This document shows, piece after piece, positions 8,420-17,044 of a stretch of DNA of 64,000 nucleotides. This stretch comes from JALZEG01 sp035942255 (GTDB lineage Bacteria > Actinomycetota > CADDZG01 > WHSQ01). The stretch covers positions 1-64,000 of the forward strand of contig DASZDG010000071.1 in assembly GCA_035942255.1 (NCBI GenBank). The letters run 5' to 3'. Positions within the stretch are counted from its first letter, which is position 1; each line of letters begins with the position of its first letter. The notes beneath the pieces were generated by a model. It saw only the letters and a list, made by a program, of their open reading frames with translations. It made no database searches and was not told where the DNA came from. A program made the translations under genes and the position numbers.

Positions 8420-11395
8420 ATGCGCGACCTCCTCGTATACGCGTTCCTGTCGATCCCCCTGATCGGCGCGTTCGCGATGTTCGCGCTCGGGATCTCCGTG
8501 ATCTACCGCGCCTCGCGCGTGCTGAACCTCGCGCACGGCGCGATGGCGATGTTCCCCGCGTACGTCTACTACCAGCTCGCCAACGCGGGCCTCCCGCTGT
8601 GGCTCACGCTGCCGGCCGGCGTCGGGTGCGGCGCGCTCCTCGGCGTGCTCGTCGAGCGCGTGTTCGTGCGGAGGCTGCGCTCGCAAGGACCGACCGCGCA
8701 GACCGTGGGGACCGTCGCGGTCACCGGGCTCCTGATCGCGATCGCGGCGAAGGTGTGGGGGACGTCGCCGATCCTCGCTCCCGCGGTGTTCCCCGAGGGG
8801 CAGCTCACGATCGCCGGCGTCGCGGTCCGCTACGGCGACCTGGGGCTGTTCTCGGTCGGCGTCGTCGTGTCGGCGGCCGCGTTCGCCTTCTTCAAGTTCA
8901 CGGAGGTCGGCCTCGCGATGCGAGGCTCCGCGCAGAACCGCCGCGCGGCCGCCCTTATGGGGATCGACCCCGACATCGCCGCCGCGGCGGCGTGGGCGAT
9001 GGGCGGCGGGCTAGCGGCCCTCGCCGGGATCCTGCTCGCCGCGGTCACGAGCCTCGACCCGTACAACCTCTCCCTGCAAGTGCTCCCGGCGTTCGTCGCC
9101 GCGCTGATCGGCGGCCTCGAGAGCCTCCTCGGCGCGATCGCGGGGGCCGCGCTCGCGGGCTTGCTGTTCGGCCTCGTCCCGCTGCTCGCGAAGCTCCCGC
9201 TGGTCGGCGGCGTGCTGCAGTACTCCGGCGCGACCCAGCTCGTGCTGACCGTGCTCGCTCTCGTCGTCATGGCCGTCCGCGGGCGGCGCTTCTCGGGGGC
9301 CGAGGCCTCCGAGGCGGGGCTCAGCGCGGACGCGGGCGAGGCGCGCTCGCGCCCGCTGAAGCTCGGGCGCCGGCACCTGGTCGCGCTCGTGCTGCTGCTC
9401 GTGTGGCCGTTCGTCGCGCCGTTCTCGGCACTCGGCACCTCTCTGCTCGCGATGGAGCTCGCGCTGATCGCGATCTCGCTCGTCGTCCTCATCGGGTGGG
9501 TCGGGCAGATCTCGCTGGCGCAGGCGAGCTTCGTCGGCGTCGGCGCGCTCGTCACCGCGATGGTGTCGCGCACGTGGGGGATCGGCTTCCCCGTCAACGT
9601 CGTGGTCGGCGCGCTCGGTGCCGGCGTCGTCGCCACCGCCCTCGGTGCGATGGCGCTGCGCGTGCGCGGCCTGTACCTCGCGGTAGCGACGCTGATCTTC
9701 GCCTGGATGGCCGACCAGTTCCTGTTCCCGTCACCGTGGCTCGGCGCCGGCACCGGCAGCTCGACGCTGCCCGACGAGCGTTACGGCGTCGCCGGCGGCT
9801 TCCCCTCGTTCGACTTCACCAGCCGCCGCACCCTCTACTTCGTGATGCTCGCGATCGTCGTGCTCGTCACCGCGGCCCTCGCCAACCTGCGCGACACGAG
9901 GGCCGGGCGCGCGTTCTTCGCAGTGCGCGGCTCCGAGATGGCCGCGGCGTCCCTCGGCATCGACGTCATCCGCTACAAGCTCGTCGCGTTCGCGGTGTCG
10001 GGCGTGCTCGCCGGGCTCGGCGGAAGCCTGCTGATGCTCGAACAGCGAACGGTGGTCCCCTCGCAGTTCCTCTTCACGGTCTCGCTGCAGTACCTGGCGA
10101 TCGCGGTCGTCGGCGGGCTCGCGAGCCTCGGCGGCGCGGTCGCCGCGGGAGGCGTGTTCGCCGCGTTGAACGAGCTGTTCTTCCGCGTGCCCGCGCTGGC
10201 GGGGTGGCTCGAGATCGTCTCCGCCGGCCTCCTCGCGGTCGTGCTCCTCGTGCAGCCGGGGGGCCTCGCGGCGATGGCACAGGGGCTGCGCTCGGGGTCC
10301 TCGCGCACGGCTCGCCTGTTCGCGCCCGTGACGAGGTTCGTCGCCGCGCGGCTCGAGCCGCTGCGCGCCGTCGCGCGTAAACGCGGCACCGCGATGTGGC
10401 GCAAGGCCCCCATGGCGGACGACTGGCTGGCGCGCGCGAAGGCCGCGCCGGATCCCGAGACGGCCGCGACCAACGGCCACGGGGCCGCGCCCGACAAGAA
10501 GGCCGAGGACGAGAAGCCGCCGGCCGAGTCCCCCCTGCAGCTCGCGGGCTTCGCCGCGACCCCGCAGGACCTCCCGGCCGAGCGCGCCGACCGGCGCGCG
10601 TTCCTCGCCGCCGAGGGGATCACGGTCAGGTTCGGCGGGCTCACCGCGGTCTCGGGCGCGTCACTGCGCGTGCACGAGGGCGAGATCGTCGGCCTCATCG
10701 GCCCGAACGGCGCCGGCAAGACCACGTTCTTCAACTCGATCCTCGGCCTCAACGAGCCCGCCGAGGGTCGCGTCGAGCTCTACGGCCACGACGCGACCGA
10801 GATCCCGCCACACCTGAGGGCCCGGCTAGGGGTCGCCCGGACGTTCCAGGTCATCCAGCTCTTCAACGAGCTCTCGGTGTTCGCCAACCTGCTCGTCGCG
10901 ACCCACCTCCACAACGAGGCCGGGATCTTCTCGAACATGTCGGCGACGCACAAGACGCTCACCGCCGAGACCACGGCGCGCGACCGCGTGCAGGAGATCC
11001 TCCGGCTGCTGTCGCTCGAGGACGTCGCGAACGAGGGCGTGCGCAACCTCCCGTTCGGGACGCTGCGGATGGTCGAGCTCGGGCGCGCGCTCGTTACCGG
11101 GGCGCGCCTGCTGATGCTCGACGAGCCCGCTTCGGGGCTGAACGAGGCCGAGACCGACCGGCTCTCCGACGTGGTGCGGACCGTGCGGTCTCTCGGGGTC
11201 TCCGTGCTCCTGATCGAGCACGACATCCGCATGGTCACCGGCGTGTCCGACTACGTCTACGTGCTGAGCCAGGGCCGGATGATCGCCGAAGGCGCTCCGT
11301 CGGAGATCCAGCGCGACCCACAGGTCGTCGCCGCGTACCTCGGCAAGGCCGCCGAGCCCGCCACATCCGACGCTCCTGTCGAGGTACCCGTCTGA
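8420..11395 (+). CDS. LivH-LivM-LivG fusion: two permeases and an ATPase in one polypeptide
   Basis: 991 residues from the ATG at 8420. Residues 1-295 match a LivH-type permease (ASRVLNLAHGAMAMFPAYV). About 311-615 match LivM (GWVGQISLAQASFVGVGAL, RGLYLAVATLIFAWM). A hydrophilic linker of about 110 residues follows, then an ATP-binding domain from about 729: Walker A GPNGAGKTT near 764, Walker B LLMLDEPASGLN near 897 and H-loop LLIEHDI near 930. The signature is LPFGTLRMVELGRAL rather than an LSGGQ-like form. These are normally three genes. I see no stop or frameshift in the linkers, so this is a genuine fusion. Its TGA overlaps the ATG of the second ATPase. Confidence 0.92.
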   Translation: MRDLLVYAFLSIPLIGAFAMFALGISVIYRASRVLNLAHGAMAMFPAYVYYQLANAGLPLWLTLPAGVGCGALLGVLVERVFVRRLRSQGPTAQTVGTVAVTGLLIAIAAKVWGTSPILAPAVFPEGQLTIAGVAVRYGDLGLFSVGVVVSAAAFAFFKFTEVGLAMRGSAQNRRAAALMGIDPDIAAAAAWAMGGGLAALAGILLAAVTSLDPYNLSLQVLPAFVAALIGGLESLLGAIAGAALAGLLFGLVPLLAKLPLVGGVLQYSGATQLVLTVLALVVMAVRGRRFSGAEASEAGLSADAGEARSRPLKLGRRHLVALVLLLVWPFVAPFSALGTSLLAMELALIAISLVVLIGWVGQISLAQASFVGVGALVTAMVSRTWGIGFPVNVVVGALGAGVVATALGAMALRVRGLYLAVATLIFAWMADQFLFPSPWLGAGTGSSTLPDERYGVAGGFPSFDFTSRRTLYFVMLAIVVLVTAALANLRDTRAGRAFFAVRGSEMAAASLGIDVIRYKLVAFAVSGVLAGLGGSLLMLEQRTVVPSQFLFTVSLQYLAIAVVGGLASLGGAVAAGGVFAALNELFFRVPALAGWLEIVSAGLLAVVLLVQPGGLAAMAQGLRSGSSRTARLFAPVTRFVAARLEPLRAVARKRGTAMWRKAPMADDWLARAKAAPDPETAATNGHGAAPDKKAEDEKPPAESPLQLAGFAATPQDLPAERADRRAFLAAEGITVRFGGLTAVSGASLRVHEGEIVGLIGPNGAGKTTFFNSILGLNEPAEGRVELYGHDATEIPPHLRARLGVARTFQVIQLFNELSVFANLLVATHLHNEAGIFSNMSATHKTLTAETTARDRVQEILRLLSLEDVANEGVRNLPFGTLRMVELGRALVTGARLLMLDEPASGLNEAETDRLSDVVRTVRSLGVSVLLIEHDIRMVTGVSDYVYVLSQGRMIAEGAPSEIQRDPQVVAAYLGKAAEPATSDAPVEVPV

Positions 11396-12258
11396 TGCTC
11401 GAGGTCAAGGGGATCGACGTCTTCTACGGGCCGGTCCAGGCCCTGCGCGACCTGAGCCTGCACGTCGGCGAAGGCGAGATGGTGGCGCTCCTCGGCGCCA
11501 ACGGCGCGGGCAAGACGACGACGCTGCGGGCGATCTCCGGGTTGCTGGCTCCGCGCCGCGGCTCGATCCGCGTCGGGGGCGCGGACGCCGCGGGGCTCCC
11601 GGCGCAGAAGGTCGTCCGGATGGGAGTCGCGCACGTGCCCGAGGGCCGCGAGCTCTTCGCCGAGCTCACGGTTCTCGAGAACCTCCGGCTCGGCCACTGG
11701 TCGCGCCGCAAGGAGCGGGCGAAGCTCGACGAGCGCGTGGAGCACGTCTTCGAGCTGTTCCCGCGGCTGCGCGAGCGCGCGACCCAGCTCGCCGGGACGA
11801 TGTCCGGGGGCGAGCAGCAGATGCTCGTCGCGGGCCGGGCACTGATGAGCCAGCCCCGGCTCCTGCTCGTCGACGAGCTCTCGATGGGCCTCGCCCCGAT
11901 CGTCGTCGAGCAGCTGTTCGAGGCGATCAAGCAGGTGAACCGCGCCGGGACCGCCGTGCTGCTAGTCGAGCAGTTCGTCCACCTCGCCCTCCAGAACACC
12001 CAGCGGGCGTACGTGCTCGCCAAGGGCGAGGTCGCCGTGGAGGGCCGCAGCTCCGAGCTGCTGGCGTCCCCCGAGGTAATGGCGGCGTACCTGGGCGAGG
12101 CCGCTCCCGCAGCGACCGACGGCGCGTCGACCAACGGCCACGGCCGCGAGCCGGCGGTGATCACTGGTGCTCCACTCACCCGACCAGGTGAAGGAAATCC
12201 TGCGCTTACAGGAGAACCCACGTCACAGCAAGTCAACAGAAAAGGAGAAACGTCATGA
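11395..12258 (+). CDS. livF: LivF-type ABC transporter ATPase
   Basis: 287 residues starting at an ATG that overlaps the stop of the fused permease gene (TGATG). Walker A is GANGAGKTT near residue 34, signature MSGGEQQ near 136, Walker B LLLVDELSMGLAP near 157 and H-loop LLVEQFV near 187. This is a standard LivF core of about 235 residues with a hydrophilic C-terminal tail of about 50. It should pair with the degenerate LivG-like domain of the fusion protein to form the heterodimeric motor. The last codons overlap the start of the exported protein at 12255, so the whole 4201-12776 block looks co-transcribed. Confidence 0.93.
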   Translation: MLEVKGIDVFYGPVQALRDLSLHVGEGEMVALLGANGAGKTTTLRAISGLLAPRRGSIRVGGADAAGLPAQKVVRMGVAHVPEGRELFAELTVLENLRLGHWSRRKERAKLDERVEHVFELFPRLRERATQLAGTMSGGEQQMLVAGRALMSQPRLLLVDELSMGLAPIVVEQLFEAIKQVNRAGTAVLLVEQFVHLALQNTQRAYVLAKGEVAVEGRSSELLASPEVMAAYLGEAAPAATDGASTNGHGREPAVITGAPLTRPGEGNPALTGEPTSQQVNRKGETS

Positions 12259-12776
12259 AGCGCCGCTGGTTGCTTCCGTTCGCCGCAGCAGGGCTCTCGA
12301 TGCTGCTCATGGCTTCCGCCGGGGCGCAGGACCTGTGCACGCCGGTCGAGCCGAAGAAGTGGGAGGGCACGCTGCTGCTCGGCGAGCAGGGGTGGGTCGG
12401 CACCACGCTCTTCTCCCAGGGCTGCTCGTGGAACGGCGCGGACGCGGTCAACGGTACCGACGTGATCGTCTGGGACGTCAGCGGCTACGGCGGCGTCACG
12501 GCCTCGATCACCAGCAAGCAGGCCGTCGGCGCGGTCCACAGCCCGCTACTCGGCTACTTCTACAACGAGGAATGCCAGCGCGGCGGCCACTGGGGCTTCA
12601 CCGAGGCCAACACCCCGTATGCGGTCGGGATCCCCGAGGGTGCGAAGTGGTTCGTCGCGTACCAGCAGTACGGCGGCGCCCAGACGACCGTGACGATGGA
12701 GACCGCGGGCCGGACCTGCGAGGACGTCGAGACGCCGAAGCCCCCGAAGAAAAAGAAGAAGCCGAGGCGTCCGTAA
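12255..12776 (+). CDS. Small exported protein with Lys/Pro-rich tail
   Basis: 173 residues. ATG 12255 has AAGGAG upstream and overlaps the LivF stop. A signal peptide (MKRRWLLPFAAAGLSMLLMASAGAQ) covers about 25 residues. The mature region is about 130 residues, with Trp/Gly-rich beta-like character and four cysteines (DLCTPV, GCSWNG, EECQRG, RTCEDV). It ends in a basic Pro/Lys run (KPPKKKKKPRRP) that could contact the wall or acidic polymers. No family is recognised. Translational coupling to the transporter suggests a role in the same process. Confidence 0.78.
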   Translation: MKRRWLLPFAAAGLSMLLMASAGAQDLCTPVEPKKWEGTLLLGEQGWVGTTLFSQGCSWNGADAVNGTDVIVWDVSGYGGVTASITSKQAVGAVHSPLLGYFYNEECQRGGHWGFTEANTPYAVGIPEGAKWFVAYQQYGGAQTTVTMETAGRTCEDVETPKPPKKKKKPRRP

Positions 12777-12841
12777 CGCCGGACTGGCCGCCGGGATAAA
12801 ACGGCCGAACCACCTCGACGCCCGGCCCCTTCCCCTTCACG

Positions 12842-15800
12842 ATGTCGCCCATGACCCTCTCCCTGCGCGCGCCCCGAGCGGCAAACGCACTCGTCCTCGC
12901 CCTCCTGCTCGCGTTCGTGCTGGCGACGGTTGCGCCGGCCGCGTCCGGCCAGCCCACGCCCGCACCATCGGGCTCACCGTCTGGCCCGGCCGAGGGTGAG
13001 CTCGAGGTCGAGCTGCTGAACCCGAGCACGGCCTACGACGACCCGCCGAAGATCAGCGACCGGTTCGACGGCGCCGACACCCGCTACACGATCGCCGTCC
13101 GCACGACGGGGTCCGCGGAGTCCGCGATCGTCGAGGCGTACGTCGCGCCGCAGGACTCGAGCGGGGCCTTCGGCAACGACCGGACGATCGGCGAGCTCAC
13201 CAGGGTGAGCGAGGCGTCGGACGTATGGCAGCTCGAGTGGGACATCCCGCCGTCGTTCCCCGAAGGCCTCGCCCGCGTGACCGTGCGCGCGTTCGTCGAG
13301 ACGCCCGGGGGCTTCGTGGAGTCCGGGAGCGACAGCGTCGAAGCCGAGATCTTCTACTCCGACCCGACGCAGGGCCCGGTCGGCGCCTGGGAGACGGTGG
13401 ACCTGAAGTGGCCCGAGCAGGACGGCCCGTTCGGCTGGTACAAGCCGCGCGTCGGCGCGTGGCGCGCGGTCTTCACCGGCACGACCAGCGCGGGGGCCTC
13501 GCACGTCCAGATGCTCGTGTCGGTGAGCCCGCCGGGACAGCCCCTGACGTTCACCCCGTGCGGCAGCGCCGCGGCCACCCAGGCGCCGGGCGCGGCCTTC
13601 CGCACGTTCACCGGCGAGTGCACGCTCTCGGCGCTCGACCTGCCGTCGACCGTCCGGGCGGTCGCGGTCGTCGCGGAGTTCCGCAACGAGGCGACGGGCG
13701 TGCGCTTCCTGCAGGGCGCGGACGTCAGCGCCGTGCAGTCGTACGACGTGAAGCCGGAGAACATGCAGATCACGCTGGCGCCGCAGGTGCTTCGGGCGCC
13801 CGCTCCGGCGACGGCGTGCCACGCGGTCACGGCGACGGTCACCGACGAGTACGGCAACCTGATCCTCGGGGCGAACGTCGACCTGCACGCGACCGGGCCG
13901 ACCGAGTCGCTCACGATCTTCGAGACGGGGCTCGTGGCGCCGGAAGGGCACCCGATCGAGCAAACGCCCGTCTGCCCCGGGGGCCCCCCGGTGGTCCCGA
14001 CGACTCCCCTGAAGCTCGCCGAGCACAACGTCCCCGGCGCCGTCGACACCAAGCACATGGAGATGAGCGCGGGGTCCGGCCTCGACTACCCGGCGCTGCC
14101 CACGGGGCAGGCCATCTTCCGGATCGCGTCGGCGGCCCCCGGGTTCACGGACCTGACCGCATGGGTCGACGACGAGGAGATCCGGCGCCAGACGGACCAG
14201 CGCCCCTCCGACAGCGACACCCTGGACGCGGGTGAGCCCGTGGCGCACTCCCGGATCCAGTGGCTGGGCGCGCCGCTCACGCTGTCGCTCGACCCGGTGG
14301 GCGGCACCGCCGCCGCGGGGACGTGCTTCCCGTACACGGTCAAGGCGCGGAGCGGGACCGATCCGGCCCCCGCGATCAACGTGGACGTCCACGCGACCGG
14401 CCCGGACGACGATCTCGACTTCTGCGATCCCGCGGGGGCCCTTCCCCGGCGCGCGCCCGAGCGGGGATCGGGCGCCACGGCACACGAGGCGGAAGAGGTC
14501 TCCGAGTCGCACCACTTCGCCTCCACCGGGCCCGACTCGCAGCACACCGAGGGCGAGACGGACTCCGCGGGGAACTTCGTCGTGGGGCTCACCTCGCCCG
14601 TCACCGGCGACTCGTCGATCGTCGCGTGGCTCGACGGCGAGCCCGGCGCGGACGACGACGTCCAGGGCGCGACCGAGACGTCGTCCTCCGGGACGATCAG
14701 CTGGGCGACCGCGACCGGCGAGGCCGAGCTCGGCTTCATCAACCCGTCGCCGTACGGCGGCGGCGGCGTGACGCAGGGCAACGGCGCGGGGACGCAGGTC
14801 CCGGACAGCGGCGGCTCCACGACGATCCTGGTCCGCGTCGACATGGCGACGCACGTGCCGGGGGTGGAGGTGCTCCTCTCTACCGACAACCGCAAGACGT
14901 ACGACCTTCTCGGCGAGGCCGAGCGCGTGGGATCGACGGACCTCTACCGGCTGCCGTGGCGGATCGGGCTGCCCGACGGGGTGTACGGGCTGCGCGCCCG
15001 CATCGAGGGGACGTCGGTCGTCGAGGACATCGACGTGAAGGTGGGCGCCGGCGACCTCGTGCCGATGGTGCCCGCCCCCGCCTACGAGTCGTTGCGGATC
15101 CTGAAGCCCGACCTCGCGAGCGGCGTCCCGTTCACCCGGCGAGCCACAGTCGTCTCCGGCCGCGCGTCCGCGGGGGCCGAGGGCGTCGACGTCTTCTACA
15201 CGAAGGTCCCGGCGAAGGACACGCCGCAGGCGACCGACTGGATCTTCTGCGGTTATGCCGGGCTCTCCGGCACCGGCACGTCCCAGCAGGAGTTCAGCAC
15301 GCCGTGCACGCTGAAGGGGGCCGACCAGGCCTCGCAGGTGACGGGCATCGCGGCGATCACGTACGACTGCACCGCCGACGGTTGCGACGCGAACCCGACG
15401 CCTCCCCCGCCGGCGTCCGGGTCGCCGGCCGCGCCCCCGCGGGAGCCGGGACAGAAGGACACCGGCCAGGCCCTGCGCGTGTTCGGGTACGAGGCGAGCC
15501 CGCTCCTGGCGCTCGAGCCGCCGGAGACCGAGGCCATCACCGGCGAGTGCCGCCGCATGCAGCTCCTGCTGCGCGACCAGACGGGGCAGCCGATCGAGGG
15601 CGAGAACGTCGACCTCCACCTCACGACGGCGGGCGGTGCCCGCTTCTGCCGGCCGTCCGACGCGGCCCCCGGGTTGCGCGCCCCTCGTGACGGCGGCCAC
15701 GTCGCTACCGGTGACGACCCCGCGGTCCAGCTCGAGGCCTCCCACGAGGGCGGCGACGGGACGATCCACACCGAGGCCGACACGCTGCCCGACGGAAGCG

Positions 15801-16252
15801 TCGTCTTCGGCGTCACGTCACCCGGCTCCGAGGACGTCCAGCTCACGGGCTGGCTCGACCGCAACGACGACGACGTGCAGGGCGCGGACGAGCCGGCCGA
15901 CACGGCCCTTCTCCACTGGGTGGCGCCGCAGGGTTGCTCGGTCGTCGGCAGCCCCGGCCCCGACGTGCTCCGCGGGACGCGCGGCAAGGACGTGTTCTGC
16001 GGCTTCGAGGGCAACGACGTCCTCAAGGGCCTGCGCGGCGCGGACGTCGTGTTCGGCGGCCCCGGGCGCGACGTGATCCGGGGCGGAGCCGGGCGGGACA
16101 CCCTGCGCGGGGGGATCGGGCAAGACCTCCTCGACGGGGGCCGCGGGCGCGACACCTGTCGCGGGGGCCGCGGCCGGGACCGTCTGGTCCGGTGCGAGTC
16201 CGGGAGCCGCGAGCCGGGCCGCCGCGTCGCACCCCGCCGCAGCGGCGTCTAG
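12842..16252 (+). CDS. Large exported modular protein with C-terminal RTX-like repeats
   Basis: 1136 residues; in-frame ATGs at 12842 and 12851, neither with a clear ribosome site. A hydrophobic signal occupies about residues 18-38. Two or three related Ig/Big-like modules can be seen. Each has an NVDLHATGP-like strand (near residues 343, 511 and 920), and the last two also have a late block like TSPxxxxxxIxAWLDxxxDDDVQGxxE. The C-terminus (about 1036-1119) has Asp/Gly-rich nonapeptide-type repeats (GRDVIRGGAGRDTLRGG), as in calcium-binding RTX proteins. A surface or released adhesin or scaffold is inferred. It starts 65 bases after the preceding gene. Confidence 0.83.
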   Translation: MSPMTLSLRAPRAANALVLALLLAFVLATVAPAASGQPTPAPSGSPSGPAEGELEVELLNPSTAYDDPPKISDRFDGADTRYTIAVRTTGSAESAIVEAYVAPQDSSGAFGNDRTIGELTRVSEASDVWQLEWDIPPSFPEGLARVTVRAFVETPGGFVESGSDSVEAEIFYSDPTQGPVGAWETVDLKWPEQDGPFGWYKPRVGAWRAVFTGTTSAGASHVQMLVSVSPPGQPLTFTPCGSAAATQAPGAAFRTFTGECTLSALDLPSTVRAVAVVAEFRNEATGVRFLQGADVSAVQSYDVKPENMQITLAPQVLRAPAPATACHAVTATVTDEYGNLILGANVDLHATGPTESLTIFETGLVAPEGHPIEQTPVCPGGPPVVPTTPLKLAEHNVPGAVDTKHMEMSAGSGLDYPALPTGQAIFRIASAAPGFTDLTAWVDDEEIRRQTDQRPSDSDTLDAGEPVAHSRIQWLGAPLTLSLDPVGGTAAAGTCFPYTVKARSGTDPAPAINVDVHATGPDDDLDFCDPAGALPRRAPERGSGATAHEAEEVSESHHFASTGPDSQHTEGETDSAGNFVVGLTSPVTGDSSIVAWLDGEPGADDDVQGATETSSSGTISWATATGEAELGFINPSPYGGGGVTQGNGAGTQVPDSGGSTTILVRVDMATHVPGVEVLLSTDNRKTYDLLGEAERVGSTDLYRLPWRIGLPDGVYGLRARIEGTSVVEDIDVKVGAGDLVPMVPAPAYESLRILKPDLASGVPFTRRATVVSGRASAGAEGVDVFYTKVPAKDTPQATDWIFCGYAGLSGTGTSQQEFSTPCTLKGADQASQVTGIAAITYDCTADGCDANPTPPPPASGSPAAPPREPGQKDTGQALRVFGYEASPLLALEPPETEAITGECRRMQLLLRDQTGQPIEGENVDLHLTTAGGARFCRPSDAAPGLRAPRDGGHVATGDDPAVQLEASHEGGDGTIHTEADTLPDGSVVFGVTSPGSEDVQLTGWLDRNDDDVQGADEPADTALLHWVAPQGCSVVGSPGPDVLRGTRGKDVFCGFEGNDVLKGLRGADVVFGGPGRDVIRGGAGRDTLRGGIGQDLLDGGRGRDTCRGGRGRDRLVRCESGSREPGRRVAPRRSGV

Positions 16253-16276
16253 GGGCGACTAGCTAAGGTCGCTCGG

Positions 16277-16462
16277 CTACAGGTCCCGGTAGACGCTGCT
16301 CCGGTGGCCGATAAGCGTCACGTAGACGTACTCCGCTTCGTCGTCGACCCTGTAGACGATGCGGTAATCCCCGACGCGAAGCCGGTAGGTGTCCTTCTCT
16401 CCCTGCAACGGGCGCGTGTTGTGAGGCCGCGGGTCCTCGGCTAGCGCGTCGATCCTGAGCAT
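16277..16462 (-). CDS. RelE/ParE-family toxin, N-terminally short
   Basis: 61 residues from the ATG at 16462, which overlaps the antitoxin stop (TGATG). A TTG at 16495 would give 72 residues. The RelE core is plain: LRIDALAEDPRPHNTRPLQG, YRLRVGDYRIVYRVDDE, then GHRSSVYRDL at the end. Typical relatives are about 85 residues and begin with a beta strand and helix (roughly 20 residues) before the IDALAEDP block. That part is absent in frame. The toxin may therefore be inactive or may start within the antitoxin frame region. It would act on ribosome-bound mRNA. Confidence 0.75.
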   Translation of the reverse strand: MLRIDALAEDPRPHNTRPLQGEKDTYRLRVGDYRIVYRVDDEAEYVYVTLIGHRSSVYRDL

Positions 16463-16728
16463 CAGGCGCCGGGGTCGCCCTTGACCTTCTCCCAAGACCG
16501 GCGCATGTCCATGGGCTCTTTCTCCGCCTCGTACACCGAGAGGCGGTCTTCCAGGTCCTCGATGCGGTTCAGCAGGGCCTCGTACACGTCCGGGTGCACG
16601 AGCTTGGCGACCGGTCGTCCGTGCCTGAGGATGAGCACACTCCTGTTCGGGAGATCACGTAGGACCTCCGAAAGTCGCAGCCGAACCTCGGACAACGTGA
16701 CGAGCAAGTCTCCTCGGCCCCCTGCCAA
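16462..16728 (-). CDS. Phd/YefM-type antitoxin
   Basis: 88 residues from TTG 16728, chosen because GGGAGGAG lies six bases upstream. The N-terminal half matches the Phd/YefM DNA-binding fold (LSEVRLRLSEVLRDL, SVLILRHGRPVAKLVHPDVYEAL). The C-terminal half is a charged helix that would wrap the toxin. The gene precedes and overlaps the toxin, the usual order. The pair is expected to repress its own promoter, which should lie in the AT-richer stretch just upstream. Confidence 0.85.
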   Translation of the reverse strand: MAGGRGDLLVTLSEVRLRLSEVLRDLPNRSVLILRHGRPVAKLVHPDVYEALLNRIEDLEDRLSVYEAEKEPMDMRRSWEKVKGDPGA

Positions 16729-17044
16729 CAGCGTCTCCTCTCCCTCCCGATAGCTGCCCCCACGCCCTGATCGGCAATTCTTGCAAGCTTCTGCACCAAA
16801 CTCCAGTACAAACTCGCACGCATATTCTAGTGCGACTTTACTTTGACACTCGTGTGATTCGGCTCGGTCTTACCCGAGGAAGCGCGAAATCCCTGAGCGG
16901 ATCCGCTGAGGGGGTCCTTGACCCGGACCTAATCCCCCGCTACGTTCTCCCCTTGCCACAGGCGGCAGGCGTGCTGAGTTCGGCCCTACCCCCCGAGCCC
17001 CGGCAGCACGCTCGCACGAAATCGGGGGAGGAAAGGAGGCAGCG
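16729..17044. other. Gene-free 316-base divergent promoter region
   Basis: No convincing gene. The part 16775-16865 is clearly more AT-rich than its surroundings and should hold promoters for the minus-strand toxin-antitoxin pair and the plus-strand DGQHR gene. A 6-bp inverted repeat TCGCAC/GTGCGA (16814-16819 and 16830-16835) brackets a TAGAAT-like -10 on the minus strand. TTGACA occurs on the plus strand near 16852, without a clear -10 partner. AAAGGAGG just before 17045 is the ribosome site for the DGQHR gene. Confidence 0.4.

Noticed and set aside
12974..15769. A 931-codon minus-strand frame opposite the RTX-type protein
   Set aside because: No motifs and a biased composition; the plus-strand product has signal, modules and RTX repeats.
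15950..16200. Tandem GC-rich DNA repeats suggestive of a CRISPR-like array
   Set aside because: The periodicity is that of in-frame Asp/Gly nonapeptide codons of the RTX region, with no conserved repeat/spacer structure.
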